From a bacterium (GTDB lineage: Bacteria > Bacillota > Clostridia > Lachnospirales > Lachnospiraceae): a stretch of DNA of 57,305 nt. The notes under the pieces are model-generated. The model worked only from the letters and a program-made list of their open reading frames with translations. It ran no database searches and was not told the origin of the DNA. The position numbers and the translations under genes are program-made. The stretch covers positions 1 to 57,305 of the forward strand of contig SFRL01000019.1 in the NCBI GenBank assembly GCA_004562765.1, read 5' to 3'. This document shows positions 26,712 to 35,952 of this stretch, in pieces; positions within the stretch are counted from its first letter, which is position 1, and each line of letters begins with the position of its first letter.

Positions 26712-27407
26712 TTAATTTATGATCCTTCCATCCGTAGAAATGATCACCACACTCCACGGAATCATCTTTCCGCTTGCCTGCAGCGCACGTTTTACCGCAT
26801 TTTCAATACCACCGCAGCAGGGCACCTCCATACGCACCACGGTGACACTCTTGATGTCATTACCTCTGATGATCTCCGTGAGTTTTGCTGCATAATCGAC
26901 CTCGTCCAGCTTCGGACATCCGACAAGGGTGATGCGGTTGCGGATAAATCTGTTATGAAAATCACCGTAAGCATAGGCTGTGCAATCGGCAGCTATCAAT
27001 AGATCTGCACCATTGAAATATGGTGCATTCACAGGCACCAGCTTGATCTGTACCGGCCATTGTGACAACTGACTGGCTGCAACGGGAGCATCCATACTCT
27101 CACAACGCTCCCGCCTGATCTCCTTTGACTGTGTGCCGGGGCAGCCGCAGGGAAGCGACTGTTCTTCTTTCTTTGCCTTCGCTGCCATCACGGCTGCCTC
27201 ATCATACGCAGGCGCCTCCCGCTCCTCAAAAGAGATCGCATCCACGGGACAGGCAGGCAGACAGTCTCCCAGACCGTCACAGTAATCCTCACGCATCAGC
27301 TTTGCTTTTCCATCCACCATCTCAATAGCTCCCTCATGGCAGGCAGATGCGCAGGCACCACAACCGATACAAGCTTCTTCATCAATTTTTATTATTTTTC
27401 TGATCAT
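26712..27407 (-). CDS. Two-[4Fe-4S] ferredoxin partner of Hcp
   Basis: 231 residues. Two ferredoxin clusters at the N-terminus (CIGCGACASACHEGAI and CDGLGDCLPACPVDAI; the second has an altered spacing), then a Cys-rich linker (LPCGCPGTQ) and a C-terminal domain with CTAYAYGDF, VGCPKLDEVDY and VPCCGGIENAV. This protein is a regular neighbour of hcp in anaerobes and probably passes electrons to it; the C-terminal cysteines suggest a further cofactor. Confidence 0.85.
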   Translation of the reverse strand: MIRKIIKIDEEACIGCGACASACHEGAIEMVDGKAKLMREDYCDGLGDCLPACPVDAISFEEREAPAYDEAAVMAAKAKKEEQSLPCGCPGTQSKEIRRERCESMDAPVAASQLSQWPVQIKLVPVNAPYFNGADLLIAADCTAYAYGDFHNRFIRNRITLVGCPKLDEVDYAAKLTEIIRGNDIKSVTVVRMEVPCCGGIENAVKRALQASGKMIPWSVVIISTDGRIIN

Positions 27408-27437
27408 AAATATTTCGCTCCTTTATCGAATATTTGA

Positions 27438-27466
27438 TTGACTTCGTGACATAACTATATTACATT
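27438..27466 (+). promoter_or_regulatory. Promoter of the Crp/Fnr gene
   Basis: TTGACT (27438-27443), 17-base spacer, TACATT (27461-27466) in the divergent region between the hcp cluster and its regulator. Confidence 0.55.
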
Positions 27467-27481
27467 AATTCCAACAATTCA

Positions 27482-27495
27482 GTTGTATTTACAAC
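27482..27495. promoter_or_regulatory. Inverted-repeat operator before the Crp/Fnr gene
   Basis: GTTGTA-TT-TACAAC, a perfect inverted repeat with a two-base centre, just downstream of the predicted transcription start and immediately before the ribosome binding site. The position favours autorepression by the Crp/Fnr protein. Confidence 0.5.
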
Positions 27496-27509
27496 AATAG
27501 GAGATTTTT

Positions 27510-28178
27510 ATGGAGAAATATATTCCAGTCTTAAAAAGAACACAGCTTTTTGCAGGCGTAGGCGATGACGAGATCTCATCCATGCTAGCCTGTCTGAATG
27601 CGAGATTATGCAAATGCAGAAAAGGTGAATATGTACTGCGTGAAGGAGAGCATCTGAGCGACATCATCGTTCTGGTGGAAGGGGCGCTTCACATCCAGAA
27701 GGATGATTACTGGGGAAATCGCAGCATCCTTGGCCGTATCTCCGTTGGCGAGATCTTTGGCGAAGCATACGTTGCGCCCGAGAGCGGCGCAGTTCTCAAT
27801 GACGTGGTGGCCATCGCGGACAGTGTGGTCATTTTCTTTGATGTCAAACGCATCATCACAACCTGCTCCTCCGCCTGTCGGTTTCATGCCACAGTCGTGC
27901 AAAATATGTTTTTTACCATTTCCGAGAAAAACAGAAAGCTCGTGCAAAAGCTTGGTCATATATCCAAGCGTTCTACACGAGCGAAGCTGATCTCCTATTT
28001 ATCAGAAGAAGCAAAGCGTCAGAACAGCGCCAGCTTTGTGATCCCTTTTAACCGGCAGCAGCTGGCGGATTTTCTGTCCGTGGACAGAAGCTCCATGTCC
28101 AATGAGCTTTGCAAGATGCGCGATGAGGGCTTATTGTCATTTGAGAAAAATCAGTTTACCCTGCACGATAACACATAA
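27510..28178 (+). CDS. Crp/Fnr-family regulator, HcpR-like
   Basis: 222 residues. Cyclic-nucleotide-binding-like domain (KGEYVLREGEHLSDIIVLVEGALHI, ISVGEIFGEAYVAPESG) and a C-terminal HTH_Crp (FNRQQLADFLSVDRSSMSNELCKMRDEGLLSF). The arginine needed for cAMP in true CRP is not conserved (the loop reads EIFGEAYVAPESG). Placed divergently from hcp, it resembles HcpR, which in anaerobes switches on hcp in response to nitrosative stress, possibly through bound heme. Confidence 0.87.
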   Translation: MEKYIPVLKRTQLFAGVGDDEISSMLACLNARLCKCRKGEYVLREGEHLSDIIVLVEGALHIQKDDYWGNRSILGRISVGEIFGEAYVAPESGAVLNDVVAIADSVVIFFDVKRIITTCSSACRFHATVVQNMFFTISEKNRKLVQKLGHISKRSTRAKLISYLSEEAKRQNSASFVIPFNRQQLADFLSVDRSSMSNELCKMRDEGLLSFEKNQFTLHDNT

Positions 28179-28215
28179 AAACGGTGCAGCCCGCCATCGC
28201 AGAGTACACCGTTTT
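28178..28215. terminator. Bidirectional terminator
   Basis: AAAACGGTG (28178-28186) and CACCGTTTT (28207-28215), with T-rich tails in both directions. It serves the Crp/Fnr gene and the convergent sigma-factor operon. Confidence 0.82.
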
Positions 28216-28218
28216 GTT

Positions 28219-28536
28219 TTATATACACATATTTCCGTACTTTGCCACACACTGGATACAATAGTCCGTGATGCCCATGCCCACCGCAAAGATCGTCACC
28301 AGGATCGTCAGCACGATGGCACCTTTGTCGTAGACGAGGGTAAAACGCTCCGTATCACTGTACTTCATATTGGAGATCAGCATCTCCGCACCAAGACAGA
28401 TGAGAAGCAGCGGCCAGAGGGAAAAGATTGCCGTATAATCGATCAGTCCAAACAGGGTGTTCAGCAGAAACATCACGCCAAATCCCACCATCGCAACACC
28501 GCAGGTCAGGCTGCCGACACGTCTCGTTTGTTTCAT
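28219..28536 (-). CDS. Small membrane protein, LiaF-TM/DUF5668-like
   Basis: 105 residues with about three hydrophobic segments (GVAMVGFGVMFLLNTLFGL, AIFSLWPLLLICLGAEMLI, IVLTILVTIFAVGMGI). The central Trp-Pro-(Leu)3-Ile-x-Leu-Gly pattern is that of the LiaI/LiaF-type transmembrane domain found with cell-envelope stress regulators. Last gene of the ECF sigma operon. Confidence 0.7.
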   Translation of the reverse strand: MKQTRRVGSLTCGVAMVGFGVMFLLNTLFGLIDYTAIFSLWPLLLICLGAEMLISNMKYSDTERFTLVYDKGAIVLTILVTIFAVGMGITDYCIQCVAKYGNMCI

Positions 28537-28540
28537 ACCA

Positions 28541-29077
28541 TCAGTCCTCCTTTGATTCCTCTTTGTCCAGCTTCTCCTTCTTTCCTCGGATCAGATAGAC
28601 ACCGAAAGCGATCAGGATCAGAGAGATCGCGATGCGCGGTACGCCATCCCTTACAACATAAAGATCATTGTACAGCCAGTCAGGAAGGGAATTCCAGAAG
28701 GATCTCCATACCGTGCTCACGATCGTATAGCCACCGATAAAGATCAATGCTGCCGCGATAAATTTCACTTTTCCGCGTTCCCATTTGTCCACGCCGACGA
28801 TTTTATCCATATGCAGGAAGATATAGTCATCCTCCTGCTGATAAAATTCCTCGTCCGGCAGGCTCACCAGATTATGCACCTGAAAAAAGCTGTAGAACCA
28901 CATCACCGGAAGCAGGCACATACCAATGTTAAAGCCGGTAGCCCCGCAAAATGCAAACCAGCCTAAAAACAAACACATCATACTCAGACCGCGCTTCATA
29001 AAGCCGAGATACATCTCCCCCGCTCCGGGGATCAGTGAAAAACAAAATGTCCAAAAACCTCTTTTCTTCCTTGTCAT
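28541..29077 (-). CDS. Membrane protein of the ECF sigma operon
   Basis: 178 residues, about five hydrophobic segments. The start (KKRGFWTFCFSLIPGAGEMYLGFMKRGLSMM) is the TM2-like Pro-Gly-Ala-Gly motif shared with many small envelope proteins. The C-terminus is a charged tail (KKEKLDKEESKED). Function unknown; its place between an anti-sigma factor and a LiaF-like protein suggests envelope-stress output. Confidence 0.65.
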   Translation of the reverse strand: MTRKKRGFWTFCFSLIPGAGEMYLGFMKRGLSMMCLFLGWFAFCGATGFNIGMCLLPVMWFYSFFQVHNLVSLPDEEFYQQEDDYIFLHMDKIVGVDKWERGKVKFIAAALIFIGGYTIVSTVWRSFWNSLPDWLYNDLYVVRDGVPRIAISLILIAFGVYLIRGKKEKLDKEESKED

Positions 29078-29089
29078 AAAAACATCCTC

Positions 29090-29473
29090 CTATTTTAATA
29101 TCGTAAAATTCGCCATCAGATCAAACATCTGTGGATCCATTGCAAACAACATATAGATGGAAGCAGCCAGCGCCACGCCTACTTTGAGGCTGTATAAAAG
29201 CAGCTGCACCTTTTTGGAAGTCGTGTGCGCTTTCCGGGCGATCACCACATCCGGCTGATGCACACGCTCCGTGATCTCCTGTGCCAGATATGCCGGCGGT
29301 TCAGGCAAAGCCTCTGTGTGGCGGCTCATATACGCAAACCATGCATCCCCGCAATGGGGACAGCTCGCCGTATGGGTCAGAAATGCCTCCGCCTGTGTAC
29401 CGGAGAGGATGCCCTGCTCCCACGCTTCAAAATCGTGTTCTGTTAAATGTACATTTTTTAGTTCTGTTGTCAT
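29090..29473 (-). CDS. Zinc-binding anti-sigma factor
   Basis: 127 residues. The ZAS-like motif HTASCPHC (HxxxCxxC) lies in the N-terminal cytoplasmic part, followed by a single membrane helix (LLLYSLKVGVALAASIYMLFA) and a short outside tail. One base separates it from the sigma-factor stop, so the two are translationally coupled. It should hold the sigma factor inactive until a membrane signal arrives. Confidence 0.82.
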   Translation of the reverse strand: MTTELKNVHLTEHDFEAWEQGILSGTQAEAFLTHTASCPHCGDAWFAYMSRHTEALPEPPAYLAQEITERVHQPDVVIARKAHTTSKKVQLLLYSLKVGVALAASIYMLFAMDPQMFDLMANFTILK

Positions 29474-29474
29474 G

Positions 29475-30002
29475 TTATGCTCCTCCCCTTTCCTCCAATA
29501 GTTTCCGTATCTGGGCGCGCGCCCGATAAACCCGAGTCTGGACAGTCTTTAGATTCGCATCCTGCTCAGCAGCGATCTCTGTCATGGGTTTTTCCAGATA
29601 AAAATGCTCATATGCGACTTCACGATAAGGACTTTTCAGCTGATTGCAGACAGATAATACCAGCTCTTTTGCCTCCTTTTGTATGTAAGCATCCTCCGGA
29701 CCTTCTCCGGAATCCACAACCTCCGTAAAGAATTCCTCGTCCTTGCACTCCTCCAGACGCTTCTTGCTCTTCATGTAGTCGATTGCCTTGTTGCTGGCGA
29801 TCCGACAGATCCACGCCCGCTCATATTGCCGGTCGAAGGTTCCCAGATGCTTATAAACCGCCAGGAACGTATCCTGTGTCAGATCCTGCGCATCAAAAGG
29901 ATTTCCGCAGGTCCGATAACAAATACTGTAGACCAGCTTTTCATACTGCTGCAGCAGATATGAAAAATACGCTTCTATATCCAATTCCCTTTCGATGCCC
30001 AT
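29475..30002 (-). CDS. ECF (sigma-70 family) sigma factor
   Basis: 175 residues from ATG 30002 (AAAGGAA upstream). Region 2 (YEKLVYSICYRTCGNPFDAQDLTQDTFLAVYKHLGTFDRQYERAWICRIASNKAIDYMKSKKR) and region 4 (LKSPYREVAYEHFYLEKPMTEIAAEQDANLKTVQTRVYRARAQIRKLLEE) are complete. First gene of a four-gene operon with its anti-sigma and two membrane proteins. Confidence 0.93.
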   Translation of the reverse strand: MGIERELDIEAYFSYLLQQYEKLVYSICYRTCGNPFDAQDLTQDTFLAVYKHLGTFDRQYERAWICRIASNKAIDYMKSKKRLEECKDEEFFTEVVDSGEGPEDAYIQKEAKELVLSVCNQLKSPYREVAYEHFYLEKPMTEIAAEQDANLKTVQTRVYRARAQIRKLLEERGGA

Positions 30003-30101
30003 CACCAACTTTCCTTTTTTCTGCCTGCTAATCAATATAACGCATCTGCCTGTGATATGTCTTCACATTTTTTAAAAAAACTGAAAACAACAGAAAATGG
30101 G

Positions 30102-30131
30102 TTGAAAATCCATATGCATTCTTATTATAAT
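30102..30131 (+). promoter_or_regulatory. Sigma-A promoter of the DHH phosphoesterase gene
   Basis: TTGAAA (30102-30107), 18-base spacer, TATAAT (30126-30131), about 60 bases before the start codon. Confidence 0.75.
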
Positions 30132-30191
30132 AGAAGTAGTACAGTTGTGAAAAAAAAACAGCTGCAACATTGCTACGGAAGGAGAAAATTT

Positions 30192-31112
30192 ATGAGACTG
30201 ATCACAAGATCTGATTTTGACGGACTTGCCTGCGGCGCGCTGTTAAAGGAAGCAGGCATTATCGATAGCTGGAAGTTTGCGCATCCTAAGGACTTACAAG
30301 ACGGACTGGTTGAGGTGAATGAAAACGACTGTCTGGCAAACGTTCCCTTTGTAGAGGGCTGCGGATTATGGTTTGACCATCACTCCAGCGAGCATGAGCG
30401 TCTGCAGCTGGAGGGCAAATACAAGGGAGAAAGCCGCATCACCCCTTCCTGTGCACGCATTATTTACGAATATTACGGCGGAAAGGAACGCTTTCCCCAG
30501 TTTGATGATATGATGGAGGCCGTGGATAAGGTAGATTCCGGCAATCTCACCATCGACGAAGTTCAGAACCCCACCGGCTGGATCCTGATCGGCTTCCTGA
30601 TGGATCCCCGTACCGGTCTCGGGCGCTGGCGCAACTTCACGATCTCCAATTATCAGCTCATGGAAAAACTTATCGATGCATGCCGCACGATGACCACTGA
30701 TGAGATTCTGGCAATGCCTGACGTGAAAGAACGTATCGATACATATTTCGAGCAGACGGAAAAGTTTGTGGCGATGGTAAAGGAACACACCATTACAGCC
30801 GGCAATCTGCTGGTCTCCGATCTGCGGAATGTGGATCCCATCTACTCCGGCAACCGCTTCATGATCTACAGCATGTATCCGGAGCAGAACATTTCCGCAT
30901 GGATCGTCAGCGGACGCGGCGGAAAGGGCTGTTCTGCGGCCGTGGGCTACAGCATCTTAAATCGCACAGCCACACTTGATGTGGGCAGTCTGATGCTCAA
31001 GTACCACGGCGGTGGACATAAAAAAGTCGGCACCTGCCAGTTTTCCGATGAGAACATGGATGCCGAGCTTCCGAAGATGCTGAAAGAACTGGCCGAGATG
31101 GCAAATGCATAG
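30192..31112 (+). CDS. DHH-family phosphoesterase
   Basis: 306 residues from ATG 30192 (AAGGAG seven bases upstream). Metal-binding motifs of the DHH superfamily are visible: RSDFDGLACGALL near the start and LWFDHHSSEHER at about 58-69; the C-terminal GGGHKKVGTCQF is a DHHA1-type substrate-binding motif. Proteins of this sort include exopolyphosphatases, oligoribonucleases and cyclic dinucleotide phosphodiesterases; the substrate of this one is not evident. Confidence 0.82.
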   Translation: MRLITRSDFDGLACGALLKEAGIIDSWKFAHPKDLQDGLVEVNENDCLANVPFVEGCGLWFDHHSSEHERLQLEGKYKGESRITPSCARIIYEYYGGKERFPQFDDMMEAVDKVDSGNLTIDEVQNPTGWILIGFLMDPRTGLGRWRNFTISNYQLMEKLIDACRTMTTDEILAMPDVKERIDTYFEQTEKFVAMVKEHTITAGNLLVSDLRNVDPIYSGNRFMIYSMYPEQNISAWIVSGRGGKGCSAAVGYSILNRTATLDVGSLMLKYHGGGHKKVGTCQFSDENMDAELPKMLKELAEMANA

Positions 31113-31132
31113 ATTTCCTGCATAAAAAAGAG

Positions 31133-31173
31133 AAAAAAAGAAGTGGCGACGTTACTGTCGCCACTTCTTTTTT
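31133..31173. terminator. Bidirectional terminator
   Basis: GAAGTGGCGAC (31140-31150) and GTCGCCACTTC (31157-31167) around a six-base loop, flanked by an A-run on the left and a T-run on the right. It ends both the DHH gene and the convergent histidine-kinase operon. Confidence 0.95.
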
Positions 31174-33902
31174 CAGCCCAGCACCTTGCGGATCCTGCTT
31201 TGCAGATTTTTGTAATGCTCCGCCAATGCCTGATGATTGGCTGCTACATCCTCTGTACGGTTTTCCTTTGCTGCCATTTCCTGCAGCCTTGCTTCCTCAG
31301 AAAGTTCCATTGCACCGATCGTTTTTGCATTACTCTTCAACGCATGTACCGCGATCCGGTAATTATCCCAGTCCTCTTTCTGAAGAAATCCTGTCAGATC
31401 CTCGTCCTTTGTGCCGTTCACAAATTCACCCAGCATCTCTAAGTAAAACATCTTACTCTCAGCACAATAGAGCAGTCCCGTTTTCACATTCAGCTCCGGT
31501 ACCTCTGTAGCAAAAGCCTGTAATTCCTCCTGCGTGAAAGAATCCTCGTCCGTCGGATCCGGGAACGACTCCACGAACTCTATTACCTCCGGCTCAGCTG
31601 TCTTCTGCTCTTCCGCCTCATGTTCTGTCGGCTGATGCGCCACTGCCTCAGGCAGATCGTCCTTCTTTTTTTCTTTATTTTTAAAGCTCACCTTTTCCGC
31701 AGGAAGATATTCTGCCAATGTCTTTTCTAACTCGTCAACTGCAATCGGCTTTGATAGATAATCATCAAAGCCCTCTGCCAGATATTGCTCTTTCGCACCT
31801 GCAATTGCATTGGCAGTCATTGCAATGATCTTTGTATTGACCGACAGGGATCCGCCTTTCTTCAAAGCCTTCATGGTCTCGACACCGTCCATCTCCGGCA
31901 TCATGTGATCCATAAATATAATATCATACTGCTTGTTCTCCACCATTCTGATGGATTCCATACCACTCAATGCCGTATCAACTTTGATGCCGCAGCGCTT
32001 TAACAATCCTACCGCCACTTTCAGATTCATCTGATTATCGTCAACGATCAAAAGCTCTGCATCCGGGGCGTAGAGATATCCCCGCTCCTCTTTTTTCATT
32101 TTATCCTTCTGCGTAACCTTGTCCCCAACCGGCGTTTGATCCACGATTCTCTGTTTTAAGTCAAAGTAAAATCTGGAACCTTTGCCGTACTCACTCTCCA
32201 CCTCCAGAGAGCTTCCCATCATTTTCAGCAGACTCTGCACAATGGATATTCCCAATCCGGTTCCCTCGACATTGTGATTCTTTTCCTCATCCAGTCGCTG
32301 GAAGGATTCAAAGAGCCTGCCCATATCTTCCTGACGAATACCGATGCCGGTGTCGATCACCTCCACATGGAGGATCATATCTTCCGGCTCATCTGCCACA
32401 TCCTGTCTTTGAATGACCAGAGTCACTTTCCCTTCTTTTGTATATTTCACTGCATTCGTCAGCAGGTTGGCAATGATCTGCCGGATCCTTACATCATCGC
32501 CATACAGGGTATAGGGAAGTTTTTCATCGATCTGCAGATCCAGCAGCAGATCTTTCTTCTCCGCTTTATCGGAGATCATATTTACCAGATCACTGATCAG
32601 ATTCAGTGTATCGTACTGTGCCGGAATGATCTCCATTTTTCCGTCTTCGATCTTGGAAAAATCAAGGATACTGTTGATCAACGCCAATAACGTCTTTCCT
32701 GCACTCTGGATATTTTCTGCATATTCACAAATATCTTCATCCTCACTTTCGCGGAGGATCATTTCGTTCATGCCGAGGACCGCATTGATCGGCGTGCGGA
32801 TCTCATGGCTCATCTGTGCCAGAAATTGGGATTTTGCCTGTGTCGCCTGCACTGCTTCGTTCGCCGCATCCTTTAAGCGCACATTTACCGACTGCTGCCA
32901 TACCAGAAGTCTGCGAATGAGATGTCTGACGGCAAAAATACATACGCCAAACAGCAGTAAAAAGGCTACTTTGTAAAATACGATCCTTCCATAAATTGTC
33001 CACCAGTCCTTTACCACCATGATCGTAAAGCTGGAAAAGTCATCGTGTTCCGAGATGCACGCCTTATATTTTCCGTCATAATCCTTTAAAACGCCAATCT
33101 TCGAATTTTTTGAATAAACCTTCTCATAATTCAGTGTCTGAACATTCACGGATCTGTTTCCGGAAAGCTCGTATTCCTCATTCGGATGATTCATGATAAT
33201 GCCATTATTGCTGATCAGGAACGCATAACCATCCTCGGAATAAGTATTCTGCATGACCTCCGTCAATTTATCCAGACTGAAGTCGATCGCAAATACCCCC
33301 AGAAACGTACCATCTTTTCCGTACACTCTTCTGGAAAAAGTCAGATAGTATCTCTTTTCCTGTGTGTCATAGTAAGGGTTGGAAATAGCAAAGCTGTCAC
33401 TGTCACTCATGGTATCCGCATACCACGGGTAAGCCTGCAGAATGTAATCCTCACCCGGCACCCAGCCATTGTTCATGATCACCTTCCAGGTCGTATCCGG
33501 ATTTCCTATATATGCCAGAGAGATCTCAGGATAATTTTCGGCGACATCGTTCAGATAATCGACCATCCGTGAACGGTCCTCCAGCAATTCCGGCTGTGAA
33601 GCTATGGAATAACAGAACATCTCCAATATGGTCTTTCTGTCCTCCATCCATTCGACCAGTTTTGAATGATAGGCGCCTACCTCTTTAGACATACGGGTTT
33701 CACCCAGATCTGTGAGCATCTTGTCACAAAAGAACAAAACCAGAAACATGGCAAGGATGAGCACTACAGTAACCCGCAGACGAGTCCTTTTACCGATATG
33801 GGACTCCGCAGCAGTCCTGTCAGTTTTCGATGTCTTCCTTGTTGGTTCGTCACCCCTCTTTGTGAGATTTTTCTTCGCCCCACTGTTTTTCCGCTCAAAC
33901 AT
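31173..33902 (-). CDS. Hybrid sensor histidine kinase (Cache-HisKA-HATPase-REC-HPT)
   Basis: 909 residues. Membrane helix at about 44-62, extracellular double-Cache-like sensor (about 65-300), second helix (IVFYKVAFLLLFGVCIFAVRHLI), HisKA with SQFLAQMSHEIRTPINAVLGM, HATPase with NLLTNAVKYT and GTGLGISIV, receiver with LLIVDDNQMN and IIFMDHMMPEMDGVE, then a C-terminal HPT domain with AVHALKSNAKTIGA. A full internal phosphorelay, but no output regulator is adjacent. It is the last gene of an operon after a binding lipoprotein, which may present ligand to its sensor. Confidence 0.92.
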   Translation of the reverse strand: MFERKNSGAKKNLTKRGDEPTRKTSKTDRTAAESHIGKRTRLRVTVVLILAMFLVLFFCDKMLTDLGETRMSKEVGAYHSKLVEWMEDRKTILEMFCYSIASQPELLEDRSRMVDYLNDVAENYPEISLAYIGNPDTTWKVIMNNGWVPGEDYILQAYPWYADTMSDSDSFAISNPYYDTQEKRYYLTFSRRVYGKDGTFLGVFAIDFSLDKLTEVMQNTYSEDGYAFLISNNGIIMNHPNEEYELSGNRSVNVQTLNYEKVYSKNSKIGVLKDYDGKYKACISEHDDFSSFTIMVVKDWWTIYGRIVFYKVAFLLLFGVCIFAVRHLIRRLLVWQQSVNVRLKDAANEAVQATQAKSQFLAQMSHEIRTPINAVLGMNEMILRESEDEDICEYAENIQSAGKTLLALINSILDFSKIEDGKMEIIPAQYDTLNLISDLVNMISDKAEKKDLLLDLQIDEKLPYTLYGDDVRIRQIIANLLTNAVKYTKEGKVTLVIQRQDVADEPEDMILHVEVIDTGIGIRQEDMGRLFESFQRLDEEKNHNVEGTGLGISIVQSLLKMMGSSLEVESEYGKGSRFYFDLKQRIVDQTPVGDKVTQKDKMKKEERGYLYAPDAELLIVDDNQMNLKVAVGLLKRCGIKVDTALSGMESIRMVENKQYDIIFMDHMMPEMDGVETMKALKKGGSLSVNTKIIAMTANAIAGAKEQYLAEGFDDYLSKPIAVDELEKTLAEYLPAEKVSFKNKEKKKDDLPEAVAHQPTEHEAEEQKTAEPEVIEFVESFPDPTDEDSFTQEELQAFATEVPELNVKTGLLYCAESKMFYLEMLGEFVNGTKDEDLTGFLQKEDWDNYRIAVHALKSNAKTIGAMELSEEARLQEMAAKENRTEDVAANHQALAEHYKNLQSRIRKVLG

Positions 33903-33956
33903 CTCTCACCGCTCCACCTGACGCTTTTTATTATACACTTCGGTATCTTTCAATCA

Positions 33957-34958
33957 TTACAGTGCTTCATAATCATCCGGAACCGTAATTCCCAACGCTT
34001 CACAGTTCTTAGGATTGTATTTCTTAGTAACGTTTTCCGCGTAGCGCACTTCGATCTCACCCGGAGCTTTTCCCTCCGCAAGGATCTCATATGCCATCTC
34101 ACCTGCGGTATAACCGATATCATAATAGCTGATGGACAAGGTAGCAATTCCTGCCTCACACAGGCCTTCCTCCCCTGCGATCATCGGAACCTTTGCAGAG
34201 ATCAGAATATCCTTCAAAATATCCGCCTGGGATGCGATCGTGTTATCAGTCGGGATATAGAGCACATCACATTCTGCTGCCGCTTTCTGCGCTGTTTTCT
34301 CAAGCTCCGTCTTATCTGCTATCGTATAGGTTCCGATCGGTATCCCCTTATCCGTGAGAATGGAGCTCATCTTCTGTGCCTGATAAATAGAATTTGTCTC
34401 AGCGGAACAATACAGAATACCGACCTTTTCCGCCTCCGGGACAAGCTCCAGGATCATATCTGCCTGGCTCTCTATCGGTGCCAGATCCGAGGTTCCTGTC
34501 ACATTGATACCGGATGCCCCGGTCCATTCCCGCATATTCAATGCCGTTCCGTAATCCGTAATGGAGGTCGCCACGATTGGAATCGTGTTCGTCGCCTGTG
34601 AGGCAGCCACTAAAGCCGATGTCGCATTTGCCATGATCAGATCCGCTTCATCCGATACAAAACCGTTTAATATTTCCTGACAATCCTGGGTGCTGCCCTG
34701 CGCGATCTGCACATCAAATGTGACCTCCTCACCCAGTTTATCGGTCAATGCCTCCTGAAAGCCCCTGGTTGCCTCATCCAGTGCCGCATGCTGTTCCCAT
34801 TGACAGATTCCTACGTGATACTTGCCGTCATCCTTTTTTGCATTCTCCTGACTGCCACATGACATCAGACTACATGTCAGTGCAGCAAGCAGGATCAGTG
34901 AACCTGTTGTCCTGATCTTCTTCCTGATTTTTTTCCTGATCGTTTCCGTTTGTTTCAT
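33957..34958 (-). CDS. ABC-type substrate-binding lipoprotein (TrpX/PF04392-like)
   Basis: 333 residues. Lipoprotein signal with lipobox LMSC (Cys about 34), then an ABC_sub_bind domain (YHVGICQWEQHAALDEATRGFQEAL, ADLIMANATSALVAAS, VGILYCSAETNSIYQAQ, VLYIPTDNTIASQADIL, SISYYDIGYTAGEMAYEIL). Family members bind tryptophan or similar small molecules. No permease or ATPase is adjacent, so a sensing role with the downstream histidine kinase is a plausible inference. GGAAG precedes the ATG. Confidence 0.86.
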   Translation of the reverse strand: MKQTETIRKKIRKKIRTTGSLILLAALTCSLMSCGSQENAKKDDGKYHVGICQWEQHAALDEATRGFQEALTDKLGEEVTFDVQIAQGSTQDCQEILNGFVSDEADLIMANATSALVAASQATNTIPIVATSITDYGTALNMREWTGASGINVTGTSDLAPIESQADMILELVPEAEKVGILYCSAETNSIYQAQKMSSILTDKGIPIGTYTIADKTELEKTAQKAAAECDVLYIPTDNTIASQADILKDILISAKVPMIAGEEGLCEAGIATLSISYYDIGYTAGEMAYEILAEGKAPGEIEVRYAENVTKKYNPKNCEALGITVPDDYEAL

Positions 34959-34971
34959 CGTTATGTTCTTC

Positions 34972-35925
34972 CTACTGTTTCAGACCATACATGGTCAAAT
35001 CGCTGGCTCCGTCGCCGCCTGCATAGGGTTCTTTTCCATCGGGATCCAGATACATCTGATATCCGTTCCTTATGTAAGGCATTACTCTGTATGCACGATC
35101 GAACGTGAAAGAAATCTCATATTCCTCCTCTGTCCCCGGGTCATAGATGACAGTAATCGTACGAGGATTCTCAGGAGTGTCTTTCTGCAGCTTTGCAGCC
35201 TCATCGATCATCTGACCCATCGCTTCCGGTTCCTTCACATTCGTTTCCATTTCCAGATGAGAAGTCGTCCCCTCACTTCCGTCTGTCAGGCAGATCGTCT
35301 CATCCATGCTCTGAATCTCCAACGTTTCTGCATCCAAAACATATACGATCTGTAATTTTTCCCAGTCCTCGTCGACTTCACCCATTGCCATTTGAAGTCC
35401 ATCGAGCCCGAGCTCTGTCGTGATCGTCAGTGTTCCGTCCTCATTGTCCGTAGCGGACATGATCTTCTCCTGCTTTGTCGCTTCTTTTGAAATGATAATA
35501 TCCGCAGATGACGCATCCCACTTTTCTGTCTTGGCCTCGTCCTCGGACATTGCATACCACTCATAAGCCAGCTGCACAGTTCCATCAGCATCGTAATAAT
35601 AGCGGTAGCTCTCGCCGTGCTGATTGAGGTATTTCATAAAATAGATATCCGGGTCTTCTGTCTCCATTTTGGCAATATCATCGTAGTAATCATCTTTTGT
35701 ATAATACCGGTCCGCTTCTTCCTCCCCGTCTATCGCCCTCTTTACACGAACGACATCATATTTGCCAAGAAGTGCCTCTCTGGTATTGGCTGCGATCAGA
35801 TCGTCGATCGTGATGGAAGAAACATCCTTCTTCTGCTCCTTTCCACATGCCGTCAGTAACACAGCACCGATCAGGCAGCCAAACAGCACAGCCCTTCTGA
35901 TTGCGTTTTTATGTTCTTTTTTCAT
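34972..35925 (-). CDS. Hypothetical lipoprotein
   Basis: 317 residues from ATG 35925 (AAAGGAG upstream). Signal with lipobox LTAC and a charged start (MKKEHKNAIRR). The mature part is acidic, beta-rich and without a family I recognise; repeats such as YRYYYDADGTVQLAYEWY and EDGTLTITTELGLDG suggest an LolA/DUF-type beta barrel-like lipoprotein. First gene of the operon lipoprotein - binding protein - histidine kinase. Confidence 0.75.
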   Translation of the reverse strand: MKKEHKNAIRRAVLFGCLIGAVLLTACGKEQKKDVSSITIDDLIAANTREALLGKYDVVRVKRAIDGEEEADRYYTKDDYYDDIAKMETEDPDIYFMKYLNQHGESYRYYYDADGTVQLAYEWYAMSEDEAKTEKWDASSADIIISKEATKQEKIMSATDNEDGTLTITTELGLDGLQMAMGEVDEDWEKLQIVYVLDAETLEIQSMDETICLTDGSEGTTSHLEMETNVKEPEAMGQMIDEAAKLQKDTPENPRTITVIYDPGTEEEYEISFTFDRAYRVMPYIRNGYQMYLDPDGKEPYAGGDGASDLTMYGLKQ

Positions 35926-35952
35926 TCTGTTTTGTCTCCTTTCACCTGTCTT

